DNA of 64,000 bases from Nocardioides marinus. GTDB lineage: Bacteria; Actinomycetota; Actinomycetes; Propionibacteriales; Nocardioidaceae. The notes beneath the pieces are model-generated. The model was not told the origin of the DNA. It was given only the letters and a program-made list of their open reading frames with translations, and did no database searches. The stretch is from contig NZ_JACBZI010000001.1 in NCBI RefSeq assembly GCF_013408145.1, positions 2,308,001 to 2,372,000 on the forward strand. Reading direction: 5' to 3'. Numbering within the stretch: position 1 is the stretch's first letter; the number at the start of each line of letters is the position of its first letter. Below are positions 56,080 through 64,000 of the stretch, in pieces. The position numbers and the translations under genes were made by a program.

Positions 56080-57231
56080 TCAGCCCACCGTGACCTCGGC
56101 GGAACCGCCGTCGACGGCCTCCATGCCCTCGGCGATGCGCATGGCCTCCTCGATCAGCGTCTCCACGATCTTGGACTCCGGCACGGTCTTGATGACCTCG
56201 CCCTTGACGAAGATCTGGCCCTTGCCGTTGCCGGAGGCGACACCGAGGTCGGCCTCGCGGGCCTCGCCGGGGCCGTTGACGACGCAGCCCATCACGGCCA
56301 CGCGCAGCGGGACCTCGAGTCCGTCGAGGCCGGCGGTGACCTCGTCGGCGAGCTTGTAGACGTCGACCTGGGCGCGGCCGCAGCTGGGGCAGGAGACGAT
56401 CTCGAGGCGTCGGGGCTTGAGGTTGAGGCTCTCCAGGATCTGGATGCCGACCTTGACCTCCTCCACCGGCGGGGCCGACAGGCTCACGCGGATGGTGTCG
56501 CCGATGCCCTGGCTGAGCAGCGCGCCGAACGCGGTCGCGGACTTGATGGTGCCCTGGAAGGCCGGCCCCGCCTCGGTGACACCCAGGTGGAGCGGCCAGT
56601 CGCCCTCGGCGGCCAGCATCTCGTAGGCCCGCACCATCACGACGGGGTCGTTGTGCTTGACGGAGATCTTGAAGTCGCGGAAGCCGTGCTCCTCGAAGAG
56701 GCTGGCCTCCCACTTGGCGCTCTCCACGAGGGCCTCCGGGGTCGCCTTGCCGTACTTCTCCAGCAGGCGCTTGTCGAGGCTGCCGGCGTTGACGCCGATG
56801 CGGATCGACGTGCCGTGGTCGGCGGCCTCCTTGGCGATCTGCTTGACCTGGTCGTCGAAGGCGCGGATGTTGCCGGGGTTGACCCGGACCGCCGCGCAGC
56901 CGGCCTCGATGGCGGCGTAGACGTACTTGGGCTGGAAGTGGATGTCGGCGATGACCGGGATCTGCGCCTTCTGCGCGATCGCCGGCAGCGCCTCGGCGTC
57001 GTCCTGGCTGGGGCAGGCCACCCGCACGATGTCGCAGCCGCTGGCGGTCAGCTCGGCGATCTGCTGCAGCGTCGCGTTGACGTCGGAGGTCAGCGTCGTG
57101 GTCATCGACTGCACCGAGATCGGGTGGTCAGATCCCACCCCGACCTTCCCGACCTGGATCTGGCGGGTCTGGCGGCGGGGAGCCAGCACCGGCGGTGGGG
57201 CGGCGGGCATCCCGAGGCTGATCGAGGTCAT
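56080..57231 (-). CDS. ispG: 4-hydroxy-3-methylbut-2-enyl diphosphate synthase (GcpE)
   Basis: IspG is the penultimate enzyme of the MEP isoprenoid pathway. The 383-residue protein has [68 protein letters not shown], and the [4Fe-4S] ligands in SCPSCGR and [11 protein letters not shown]. dxr and the M50 protease lie on the same strand upstream, as in mycobacteria, but an AbiEi/DUF559 gene with repeats is inserted between. Confidence 0.97.
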   Translation of the reverse strand: MTSISLGMPAAPPPVLAPRRQTRQIQVGKVGVGSDHPISVQSMTTTLTSDVNATLQQIAELTASGCDIVRVACPSQDDAEALPAIAQKAQIPVIADIHFQPKYVYAAIEAGCAAVRVNPGNIRAFDDQVKQIAKEAADHGTSIRIGVNAGSLDKRLLEKYGKATPEALVESAKWEASLFEEHGFRDFKISVKHNDPVVMVRAYEMLAAEGDWPLHLGVTEAGPAFQGTIKSATAFGALLSQGIGDTIRVSLSAPPVEEVKVGIQILESLNLKPRRLEIVSCPSCGRAQVDVYKLADEVTAGLDGLEVPLRVAVMGCVVNGPGEAREADLGVASGNGKGQIFVKGEVIKTVPESKIVETLIEEAMRIAEGMEAVDGGSAEVTVG

Positions 57232-57243
57232 GGCTCCAGGCTA
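57232..57243 (-). promoter_or_regulatory. Leaderless-type promoter of ispG
   Basis: The minus strand reads TAGCCT (complement of 57238-57243), then 6 nt, then the ATG at 57231. The expected -35 region falls in the left arm of palindromic element A (57260-57308), so the repeat may shape this promoter. Confidence 0.5.
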
Positions 57244-57259
57244 CTCAGTGGGGTGCGGT

Positions 57260-57308
57260 GGGACGTCATACGGAGGGGACGTCCGCTGTCTCGTTGCGTA
57301 TGACGTCC
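57260..57308. repeat. Palindromic element, copy A
   Basis: Arms GGACGTCATACG and CGTATGACGTCC (perfect 12 bp) enclose about 25 nt that contain GGACGTCC. It lies just upstream of ispG. Confidence 0.85.
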
Positions 57309-57321
57309 GCCGGGGCCGCCC

Positions 57322-57371
57322 GGGACGTCATACGGAGGGGACGTCCGCTGCCGCCGTACGCATGACGTCCC
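57322..57371. repeat. Palindromic element, copy B
   Basis: Arms GGGACGTCATACG and CGCATGACGTCCC (one mismatch) enclose about 24 nt beginning with the same GAGGGGACGTCCGCTG as copy A. It lies 10 bp past the stop of the AbiEi/DUF559 gene and could terminate it. Confidence 0.85.
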
Positions 57372-57381
57372 ACGCGGTTCC

Positions 57382-58323
57382 TCAGGCGGCGCGCCGGAAC
57401 CCCGCGGCGACCATGGCCTCCTCGATCTGGTCGAGGAACGCCTCCCGCTCGAGGCGGAAGCCCAGCAGCGGGAGGCGCAGGACCCGGTCACCCTGCATGG
57501 TCAGAGCGTTCTGGCGCAGTGCGTCGCCCACGACGTTCTCGGCCCAGGAGTGGTGGATCCCGTCGACCTCGACGACGAGGCGGAACTGCGGCCAGTAGAG
57601 GTCGAGGTAGTAGCGACCCCGGCCATCTCGACGCAGCACCTGACGGGCCGGAGCCGGAAGTCCCCGCTCACGCAGTGCACGGGCGACGTCGAGCTCCCCC
57701 AGCGACCGAGCGCCGTCCAGCAGCTCGTTGACGACCTCGTGGAGCAGGGGCCGGCGCCGGTCCCGCCGGATGCGCAAGAGCTCGAGCCCGAGCTGCTCCG
57801 GGCGTACGAGGCCCTGCTGGACCGTTGCGGTGACGACGTACGTCGCCTCGCGGTCGGTCCGCGCCCAGAGCGCCGCGCGGAGGGCTGCCACGGCCGGCCG
57901 GGTCCTGGGGATGCCCGCGTCGGTCATGCGGTCCTGGGCGGACCATCGTCGGGTCTGGCGGACGTCGTACTCACGACGATGCCGTATCCGGGCTCCCCGT
58001 GGGACGGAGACCCGCACCCTGCCCTCGTCGAAGCGCTCGAGACCCGAGGCGACCAACGAGGACGCCCCGTCCAGCATGGCGCGGGGGCCGCCGACGAACA
58101 GCGCCGCCCAGCGCCGGCCGACGTCACTGATGGGGCCGTTGTGCACGCAGACCGCCTGGTCGCCCACCCGCGCCCAGCGCCGTGCGCGGACCTCCCTGGC
58201 CACCAGCCATCGGGGCACTCCCAGCGCGTAGAGCTGACGTCGGGACAGGACGCTCCCCTGGGACGCCGCGACGCTCTGGGCGGCGCGGAGGAGCTCGTCG
58301 TCGATGCTCGTCGAGGTGGCCAT
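57382..58323 (-). CDS. AbiEi-type N-terminal domain + DUF559 endonuclease-like protein
   Basis: A 313-residue protein. The N-terminal half (about 10-150) resembles AbiEi-type antitoxin/HTH proteins: QGSVLSRRQLYALGVPRWLV, VCVHNGPISDVGRRWAALF. The C-terminal domain (about 220-305) is DUF559, a Vsr-like PD-(D/E)XK fold: RYYLDLYWPQFRLVVEVDG followed by VGDALRQNALTMQGDRVLRL. Such proteins are abundant in actinobacteria with unknown function; mobile or defence roles are suspected. No AbiEii-type toxin gene is adjacent. It separates ispG from the M50 gene and is bracketed by palindromic elements A, B and C. Confidence 0.85.
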   Translation of the reverse strand: MATSTSIDDELLRAAQSVAASQGSVLSRRQLYALGVPRWLVAREVRARRWARVGDQAVCVHNGPISDVGRRWAALFVGGPRAMLDGASSLVASGLERFDEGRVRVSVPRGARIRHRREYDVRQTRRWSAQDRMTDAGIPRTRPAVAALRAALWARTDREATYVVTATVQQGLVRPEQLGLELLRIRRDRRRPLLHEVVNELLDGARSLGELDVARALRERGLPAPARQVLRRDGRGRYYLDLYWPQFRLVVEVDGIHHSWAENVVGDALRQNALTMQGDRVLRLPLLGFRLEREAFLDQIEEAMVAAGFRRAA

Positions 58324-58432
58324 GCCCGGACGATCCCCGGTGAAGGGGAACCTCGGGGGCTGCCATCGGCAGGGTGTGGAACGCCTGGCGCGGGGAGCTG
58401 CTGTGGAGACTGTGCGGGCCGGTCAGGACCGC

Positions 58433-58482
58433 GGGACGTCATACGAGACGAAGGAACGGACGTCCCGTCCGTATGACGTCCC
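58433..58482. repeat. Palindromic element, copy C
   Basis: Arms GGGACGTCATACG and CGTATGACGTCCC (perfect 13 bp) enclose 24 nt that also contain GGACGTCC. It starts 17 bp past the M50 protease stop and lies about 110 bp upstream of the AbiEi/DUF559 gene. Nothing else is recognised in 58324-58432. Confidence 0.85.
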
Positions 58483-58499
58483 CCGAGCCCCGCCGACCC

Positions 58500-59861
58500 T
58501 CAGGCGTCGAACTGCACGGGGACGACCAGGTCGCCGACGATGAGCACCACGCCCATGACGAGCAGGGCGGAGGCGACGACGTAGGCGACGGGGAGCAGCT
58601 TGGCGGCGTCGACGTACCCGGGGTCGGGGCGGCGGCGCAGGCGCGCCCAGCCGCGGCGGACCCACTCCCAGGACGCGGAGGCGATGTGGCCGCCGTCGAG
58701 CGGGAGAAGCGGCAGGAAGTTGAACAGGCCGATGAACAGGTTGAACCCGGCGACCAGGCCCGCCAGGGAGACGGCCTTCTGGGAGAGGTCCAGCTGGTCG
58801 GTGGAGGAGACGGTGCCGGCGATCCGGCCGCCGCCGACGATGGAGACGGGGCTGTCGATCGCGCGCTCCTCGACGCCGACGATCGCCTTCGCCACGCCCC
58901 AGACCTTCACCGGCAGCTGGCCGAGCGCGACCACGGTGTCCTTGGTCATTCCGACCATCTGCCGTGCGGTGTAGAGCGGGCCGCCGGTCTCGGTGACGTA
59001 GCGGACGGTCGGGGTGACGCCGAGGAAGCCGACCTCGGTCAGCGTCTCGGTGGAGTCGCCGGTCGGGCGCGCCTGGACGGTCGTGGAGGTCTCGCCGGTC
59101 AGCCGCGTCCCGTCGCGCTCGTAGCCGATCACCGCGTCGCCGTCGGCGTTGTCGCGGATCAGCTCGCGCAGCTGGTCCCAGCCGGTGACCGGGGTGCCGT
59201 TGAAGGAGGTGACGACGTCACCGGGCCGCAGGCCGGCTTCGTACGCCGGAGCCAGCGGGTCGGAGTCGGTGCACGCGCGCCCCTCCTCGCTGAACGGGAT
59301 GACGCACTCGGAGACGGTGTCGATGACCGGCGGGCCGGCCTCGGCCTCGATGTCGACGACGTTGCCGTAGGTGGCGTAGATCCCCCAGAACAGCGCGAAC
59401 GCGATGATGATGTTGACCGACGGGCCGCCGGCCATCACCACGATCTTCTTCCACGACGGCATCTTGTAGAACAGCCGGTCCTCGTCGCCGGGCTGCACCA
59501 GCTCCCACTCCGCGGCGCGGGCGTCGGAGATCAGCTGGGTGAACATCCCGGTGTTGGACTTGCGGACCCGGGTGACCTGCTCACCGTGCTCGTCGTAGGT
59601 GACCTCGCCGAGCTCGGTGGCCCCCGGCGGGAGCATGCCGACGATCTTGACGTAGCCGCCGAGCGGGATCGCCTTGAGGCCGTACTCGGTCTCCCCCACC
59701 TGCCGGCTCCACACCGTGGGGCCGAAGCCGATGAAGTACTGCGTGACCTTCCCGCCGAACCGCTTGGCCGGGATCATGTGGCCGAGCTCGTGCAACCCGA
59801 TCGAGACCAGGATGGCGCCGACGAACAGCACGACGCCGAGCAGGTAGAGCAGAGCGGTCAT
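58500..59861 (-). CDS. rip1: Site-2 intramembrane zinc protease (M50, Rip1/RseP type)
   Basis: A 453-residue protease that cleaves anti-sigma factors and other membrane proteins. The zinc motif IGLHELGHMIPAKRFG is in the first helix, GGPSVNIIIAFALFWG is the conserved loop, a PDZ domain spans about 195-285 (AGLRPGDVVTSFNGTPVTGW) and the third ligand is in FNFLPLLPLDGGH. It lies between ispG and dxr as in mycobacteria (Rv2869c). GTG at 59864 and ATG at 59861 are both possible; the ribosome binding site (GAGGAAT) favours the ATG. Confidence 0.94.
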   Translation of the reverse strand: MTALLYLLGVVLFVGAILVSIGLHELGHMIPAKRFGGKVTQYFIGFGPTVWSRQVGETEYGLKAIPLGGYVKIVGMLPPGATELGEVTYDEHGEQVTRVRKSNTGMFTQLISDARAAEWELVQPGDEDRLFYKMPSWKKIVVMAGGPSVNIIIAFALFWGIYATYGNVVDIEAEAGPPVIDTVSECVIPFSEEGRACTDSDPLAPAYEAGLRPGDVVTSFNGTPVTGWDQLRELIRDNADGDAVIGYERDGTRLTGETSTTVQARPTGDSTETLTEVGFLGVTPTVRYVTETGGPLYTARQMVGMTKDTVVALGQLPVKVWGVAKAIVGVEERAIDSPVSIVGGGRIAGTVSSTDQLDLSQKAVSLAGLVAGFNLFIGLFNFLPLLPLDGGHIASASWEWVRRGWARLRRRPDPGYVDAAKLLPVAYVVASALLVMGVVLIVGDLVVPVQFDA

Positions 59862-59882
59862 CACATTCCTCGGGAGGGTCCG

Positions 59883-60980
59883 TCAGGTGGTGCGGGCGAT
59901 CACGCGGAGCGCCTCCTCGCGGGCCCATGCGTCGGCCCCGAGGACGTCGTCGAGCGAGAGGTCCTGCTCCGAGGGTACGTCGTGGGAGCGCAGCACCTCG
60001 GCCACCACATCGACGATCCGGACGAACGGGAGGTTCCCTGAACGGAAGGCGTCCACGGCCACCTCGTTGGCGGCGTTGTAGACGCACGGGGCCGTGCCGC
60101 CGAGGTCGCCGGCCTCGCGGGCCAGCGCCACGGCGGGGAACGCCTCGTCGTCCAGCGGGAGGAACTCCCAGGTCTCCGGGCGGCTCCAGTCGACCGAGGC
60201 GGCAGCGTCGGGCACCCGGTCGGGCCAGGCCAGTCCCAGCGCGATCGGGATCATCATCGTCGGCGGGCTGGCCTGCACCAGCGTCGAGCCGTCGTGGAAC
60301 TCCACCATCGAGTGCACCACCGACGTCGGGTGGACCACGACCTCGATCGCGTCGAACGGCACGCCGAAGAGCAGGTGCGCCTCGATGACCTCCAGCCCCT
60401 TGTTGACCAGGGTCGCGGAGTTGATGGTGATGACCGGGCCCATGGCCCACGTCGGGTGCGCGAGCGCGTCGGCGACGCTCACGTCGGCGAGCTGCTCGCG
60501 GGTGCGCCCGCGGAACGGGCCGCCGCTCGCGGTGAGCACCAGGCGGCGTACCTCGTCGCGGGCGCCACCGCGCAGGCACTGCGCGATCGCGGAGTGCTCG
60601 GAGTCCACGGGCACCAGCTGGCCGGGAGCGGCCCGGTCGAGGACGAGCGGGCCGCCCATGATCAGCGACTCCTTGTTGGCCAGCGCCAGCGTGCTGCCCG
60701 CGTCGAGCGCGGCCAGGGTCGGCCGCAGGCCCACGGCGCCGGTGATGCCGTTGAGCACCACGTCGCAGGGGTGGGCCGCGGCGTCGACCGACGCCTGCTC
60801 CCCCAGCCCGTGGACGGCCGGGCCGAACTCCTCGACCTGCCGGGCGAAGAGGTCGGGGTTCGAGCCGCCGGCGGTCAGGCCGACGACGCGGAACCGGTCG
60901 GGGTTCGCGCGCACCAGGTCGAGCGCCTGGGTGCCGATGGATCCGGTGGAGCCGAGGATGACGACGTCGCGACGCTGCAC
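59883..60980 (-). CDS. dxr: 1-deoxy-D-xylulose-5-phosphate reductoisomerase
   Basis: Dxr commits DXP to the MEP pathway. The 365-residue protein has the NADPH site [55 protein letters not shown], the metal/substrate region [20 protein letters not shown] and [11 protein letters not shown]. It starts at a GTG 7 nt after CAGACT and is 18 bp upstream of the M50 gene. Confidence 0.96.
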   Translation of the reverse strand: MQRRDVVILGSTGSIGTQALDLVRANPDRFRVVGLTAGGSNPDLFARQVEEFGPAVHGLGEQASVDAAAHPCDVVLNGITGAVGLRPTLAALDAGSTLALANKESLIMGGPLVLDRAAPGQLVPVDSEHSAIAQCLRGGARDEVRRLVLTASGGPFRGRTREQLADVSVADALAHPTWAMGPVITINSATLVNKGLEVIEAHLLFGVPFDAIEVVVHPTSVVHSMVEFHDGSTLVQASPPTMMIPIALGLAWPDRVPDAAASVDWSRPETWEFLPLDDEAFPAVALAREAGDLGGTAPCVYNAANEVAVDAFRSGNLPFVRIVDVVAEVLRSHDVPSEQDLSLDDVLGADAWAREEALRVIARTT

Positions 60981-60993
60981 GGACCCGAGTCTG
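60981..60993 (-). promoter_or_regulatory. Leaderless-type promoter of dxr
   Basis: The minus strand reads CAGACT (complement of 60988-60993), then 7 nt, then the GTG at 60980. It lies within 13 bp of the gabT stop. Confidence 0.4.
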
Positions 60994-62322
60994 TCAGGGG
61001 GCGGTCGCGGCGAACGCCTCGGCCACCACGTCGAAGGCCTCCTCGAGCAGCTCGTCGGAGATCGACAGCGGCGGCAGGAAGCGGAAGACGTTGCCCCAGG
61101 TGCCGCAGGTCAGCGTGACGACCCCCTGGCGGTGGCAGTACGCCGACACGGCCGCCGCCCGGGCGGCATCCGGCTCGAGGGTGCCCGGCCGGCACAGCTC
61201 GATGGCCAGCATGGCGCCCCGGCCGCGGATCTCGGCGACGACCGGGTGCTCGGCGGCGATCTTCTCCAGCCGCCCGCGCACCAGCGCCTCGACCTCGCGG
61301 GCCCGGCCGGCCAGGTCGTGGGTCTCCATCTCCTCGATGGCCCCGAGCGCGGCGGCACAGGCCAGCGGGTTGCCGCCGTAGGTGCCGCCCAGGCCTCCCC
61401 CGTGGACGGCGTCCATCAGCTCGGCCCGGCCGGTGACGGCCGCGAGCGGCAGGCCGCCGGCGATGCCCTTGGCCGTGGTCACCAGGTCGGGGACGACGCC
61501 CTCGTGGTCGCAGGCGAACCAGTCGCCGGTGCGGCAGAAGCCGGACTGGATCTCGTCGGCGATGAACACCACGTCGTGCTCGCGGCACCAGTCGGCGAGC
61601 GCGGGCAGGAAGCCGGGGGCGGGCTCGATGAAGCCGCCCTCGCCCTGGATCGGCTCGATGACCACGCAGGCGAGGTTGGTGGCGCCGACCTGCTTGTCGA
61701 TCACGTCGATCGCGCGCGCGGCCGCGTCGGCACCGGAGAGCCCGTCGTGCAGCGGGTAGGACATCGGCGCGCGGTAGACCTCGCCCGCGAACGGCCCGAA
61801 GCCGTGCTTGTAGGGCATGTTCTTGGCCGTCATCGCCATCGTGAGGTTGGTGCGGCCGTGGTAGGCGTGGTCGAAGACGACGACGGCGTCCCTGCCGGTC
61901 GCCACGCGGGCGATCTTGACGGCGTTCTCGACCGCCTCGGCGCCGGAGTTGAACAGCGCGGACTTCTTCGCGTGGTCGCCGGGGGTGAGCTCGGCCAGCC
62001 GCTCGGCCACGTCGACGTAGCCGGCGTACGGGGTGACCATGAAGCAGGTGTGGGTGAAGGCCTCGAGCTGCTCGGCGACGCGACGCACCACGGCCGGCGC
62101 GCTGTTGCCGACGGTGGTGACGGCGATGCCCGAGCCGAGGTCGATCAGGCTGTTGCCGTCGACGTCGACGAGCACCCCGCCGCCGGCCTCGACCACGAAG
62201 ACGGGCAGAGCGGTGCCGACACCGTCGGCGACGTAAGACTTCTTGCGCTCGAGCATTTCCAGCGAACGTGGTCCGGGGATCTCGGTCGCCAACCGGCGTA
62301 CTTGCGGAATCTGGTGGGTCAC
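60994..62322 (-). CDS. gabT: 4-aminobutyrate--2-oxoglutarate aminotransferase
   Basis: GabT converts GABA to succinic semialdehyde. The 442-residue class III PLP aminotransferase has [70 protein letters not shown] and the PLP lysine in [18 protein letters not shown]. The GTG at 62322 overlaps the stop of the upstream saccharopine-dehydrogenase-like gene by 4 nt. The aldehyde dehydrogenase upstream points to polyamine or GABA catabolism. Confidence 0.93.
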   Translation of the reverse strand: MTHQIPQVRRLATEIPGPRSLEMLERKKSYVADGVGTALPVFVVEAGGGVLVDVDGNSLIDLGSGIAVTTVGNSAPAVVRRVAEQLEAFTHTCFMVTPYAGYVDVAERLAELTPGDHAKKSALFNSGAEAVENAVKIARVATGRDAVVVFDHAYHGRTNLTMAMTAKNMPYKHGFGPFAGEVYRAPMSYPLHDGLSGADAAARAIDVIDKQVGATNLACVVIEPIQGEGGFIEPAPGFLPALADWCREHDVVFIADEIQSGFCRTGDWFACDHEGVVPDLVTTAKGIAGGLPLAAVTGRAELMDAVHGGGLGGTYGGNPLACAAALGAIEEMETHDLAGRAREVEALVRGRLEKIAAEHPVVAEIRGRGAMLAIELCRPGTLEPDAARAAAVSAYCHRQGVVTLTCGTWGNVFRFLPPLSISDELLEEAFDVVAEAFAATAP

Positions 62323-63548
62323 GGCGCCAACTCTCGCACACCCCACGGGCTGCCGTAGGAGGTGAGCAGGTCCAGGAACGGCACGGCGTCGAACGCCTCG
62401 GGCCCGAGCACCCCGCTGCCCTGCCACGCACCGGTGGCGAGCAGCTCGAGGGCGACCACGGGGTTGATGGCGGTCTGCCACACCACGCACTGGTGGCCGT
62501 ACTCGCGCATCGTCTGCTCGTTGTCGACGACGTGGTAGAGGTACGTCGAGCGCGGCCCGGTCGGCCGGCCCTCGGCGTCCTTGCCGGTGCCGGTCACCCA
62601 CAGGCCGGCGCAGGTCTTGCCGGTCATCCGCGGGCCGATGGTCGCGGGGTCGGGCAGCACGGCGGCCACCACGTCACGGGGGCTGACCTGCACCCCCTTC
62701 ACCGACACCTTCTCGGTGGAGTCCAGGCCGAGCTGGTGGAGCACCTTGAGGATGGTGATCATCTCCTCGCCCAGGCCGTACTTGAAGGTCGCGCGGCGGC
62801 AGTCGATCCAGCGCGGCATGAGGAGCACCTCCTCGTGCTCGACGTTGACGCACTCGACCGGCCCGATGCCCTCGGGGAAGTCGAAGACCTCCGGCTCGCT
62901 GAACGGCGCGGTCGTGTGCCACGCGCCGTCCTCCCACACCACGGGCGGGTTGAGGCACTCCTCGATCGTGGTCCACATCGAGAACGACGGGGCGAAGACC
63001 TCGTTCCCGTCGTCGTCGCGCACGACCAGGTTGGCGCCGTCGCGGGTGCCGAGCTCGTCGATCTCGGAGAACAGGTGGTCGGCGGCGTAGCGGGCGAAGA
63101 CGTCGGAGAGCCCCGGCTCGACGCCGATGCCGACCAGGGCGAGCCTGCCGGCGGCCTCCCACTGCTCGGCGACAGCGAACTGCTCGTCGCCGAGCTTGAC
63201 GCCGGGCACCTCGTGGGGGCGCTCGGGATGGGGCTTCGACAGAGACATCGCCATGTCGAGGTAGTCGGCGCCGGCGGCGAAGGCGCCCTCGAAGACCGGC
63301 ATGTCGAAGACCGGGTCGACGGCGTTCATCACGTGGGTGATGCGGTGCTCGCGGCACAGCGCGGCCACCGCGTCGGCCGAGGAGGCGTCGACGCGTGCGG
63401 CGGCGTACCGCTCGTCCTGGGCGGCCGCGGCCTCCGCCCGCTCCAGGGAGTAGTCGGTGACCACGATCGTCTCGAAGAAGTCGCGCCGTGCGGCGATGGC
63501 GCAGAACGCCGAGCCCACCCCTCCGGCGCCGACCAGCAGGATCCTCAT
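62319..63548 (-). CDS. Saccharopine dehydrogenase-like NAD(P)-dependent protein
   Basis: A 409-residue protein with an N-terminal Rossmann fold (MRILLVGAGGVGSAFCAIAA, VVTDYSLERAEAAAA) and the saccharopine-reductase-like segments THVMNAVDPVFDMPVFEGAF, YLDMAMSLSKPHPERPHEVP and GVEPGLSDVFARYAADHLF. It lies between gabT and an aldehyde dehydrogenase with tight coupling on both sides. This suggests a reductase or dehydrogenase acting on an amino acid or polyamine derivative, not lysine biosynthesis itself. Confidence 0.82.
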   Translation of the reverse strand: MRILLVGAGGVGSAFCAIAARRDFFETIVVTDYSLERAEAAAAQDERYAAARVDASSADAVAALCREHRITHVMNAVDPVFDMPVFEGAFAAGADYLDMAMSLSKPHPERPHEVPGVKLGDEQFAVAEQWEAAGRLALVGIGVEPGLSDVFARYAADHLFSEIDELGTRDGANLVVRDDDGNEVFAPSFSMWTTIEECLNPPVVWEDGAWHTTAPFSEPEVFDFPEGIGPVECVNVEHEEVLLMPRWIDCRRATFKYGLGEEMITILKVLHQLGLDSTEKVSVKGVQVSPRDVVAAVLPDPATIGPRMTGKTCAGLWVTGTGKDAEGRPTGPRSTYLYHVVDNEQTMREYGHQCVVWQTAINPVVALELLATGAWQGSGVLGPEAFDAVPFLDLLTSYGSPWGVRELAP

Positions 63549-63555
63549 GGCTGCC

Positions 63556-64000
63556 TCAGCCACCGATCGAGGACATGACGTGCTTGATCCTCGTGTAGTC
63601 CTCCAGGCCGTACATCGAGAGGTCCTTGCCGTAGCCGGAGTGCTTGAAGCCGCCGTGCGGCATCTCGGAGACGAACGGGATGTGGGTGTTGATCCACACC
63701 GCACCGAAGTCCAGGCGGCGCGAGACACGCATGGCGCGGCCGTGGTCGGCGGTCCACACGCTGGAGGCCAGGCCGTACTTCACGCCGTTGGCCCAGCGCA
63801 GCGCCTCGGCCTCGTCGGTGAAGCGCTGCACGGTCATGACGGGGCCGAAGATCTCGGTCTGGATCTGCTCGTCGTCCTGGCGCAGCCCGGAGAGCACGGT
63901 CGGCTCGTAGAAGTAGCCGGCCTCGCCGTGACGGGTGCCGCCGGTGACGACCTCGGCGTGGTCGGGCAGCCGGTCGACCATCCCGGTGACGTGGGCGAGC
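63556..64000 (-). CDS. Aldehyde dehydrogenase, C-terminal part (aminobutyraldehyde type; runs off the right edge)
   Basis: The last 148 or so codons of an [79 protein letters not shown]. The [23 protein letters not shown] block is typical of gamma-aminobutyraldehyde/betaine aldehyde dehydrogenases. The catalytic cysteine and glutamate lie outside the window. It is 7 bp upstream of the saccharopine-dehydrogenase-like gene, in one operon with gabT. Confidence 0.85.
   Translation of the reverse strand, partial: LAHVTGMVDRLPDHAEVVTGGTRHGEAGYFYEPTVLSGLRQDDEQIQTEIFGPVMTVQRFTDEAEALRWANGVKYGLASSVWTADHGRAMRVSRRLDFGAVWINTHIPFVSEMPHGGFKHSGYGKDLSMYGLEDYTRIKHVMSSIGG

Overview
The window is chromosomal DNA from a very GC-rich actinobacterium, most likely a Nocardioides or close relative in the Nocardioidaceae. 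The signs are the actinobacterial qcrCAB/ctaCDEF respiratory gene set, an AdoK-type adenosine kinase, the DnaQ-UvrC fusion, DUF3043, DUF6458 and DUF4081-GNAT proteins, many GTG and TTG starts, very short intergenic gaps, and a recurring TANNNT-N6/7-start-codon arrangement that implies leaderless transcripts. The species assignment is an inference; no rRNA is present.

Layout. (1) 1-5.6 kb: a partial NYN-type gene diverges from a DnaQ/UvrC-like nuclease, followed by a RAM-domain protein and a membrane protein, then trpD and a receiver-like protein on the other strand. (2) 5.6-15.7 kb: the cytochrome bc1-aa3 supercomplex in two facing operons, ctaE-qcrCAB (+) and ctaC-ctaD-ctaF (-), with an L,D-transpeptidase lipoprotein gene between them. 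(3) 15.8-22.3 kb: a cysteine-desulfurase-like protein lacking PLP residues plus a TusA protein, adoK, erpA, glycerate kinase, a GNAT and an orphan nadA. Regions 1-3 resemble the M. tuberculosis Rv2191-Rv2204c neighbourhood. (4) 22.3-31.3 kb: a GAF histidine kinase, a pspA-htpX-pspAB envelope-stress cluster, DUF3043, azlCD, dapB, and a SatD-like regulator plus membrane protein behind a palindromic operator. (5) 31.3-48 kb: the conserved information-processing run pepR-pnp-rpsO-ribF-truB-rbfA-infB-ylxR-nusA-rimP on the minus strand, interrupted by a molybdopterin oxidoreductase, a membrane protein, a DUF1059 protein and a degenerate histidine kinase. (6) 48.1-61 kb: lipoprotein/ferritin-like pair, HAD, TetR, proS, a secreted protein, an LLM oxidoreductase, then DUF4081-GNAT, ispG, rip1-like M50 protease and dxr (MEP pathway plus intramembrane proteolysis), interrupted by an AbiEi/DUF559 gene bracketed by three copies of a 50-bp palindromic element. 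(7) 61-64 kb: gabT, a saccharopine-dehydrogenase-like reductase and a partial aminobutyraldehyde-type dehydrogenase, probably for polyamine/GABA catabolism.

No rRNA, tRNA, insertion sequence, prophage or CRISPR array was found. No gene-free stretch exceeds 300 bp. The largest gaps hold: 34993-35251 the pnp leader and rpsO terminator; 49079-49323 a bidirectional terminator; 28398-28627 the azlD terminator and otherwise nothing recognisable; 42874-43100 two structured elements; 58324-58499 palindromic element C.

The strongest candidates for something new are the desulfurase-like/TusA pair with its PLP pocket lost (15.8-17.2 kb), the repeat-bracketed AbiEi/DUF559 gene (57.2-58.5 kb), and the HTH-fused degenerate kinase with DUF1059 (40.3-41.3 kb).
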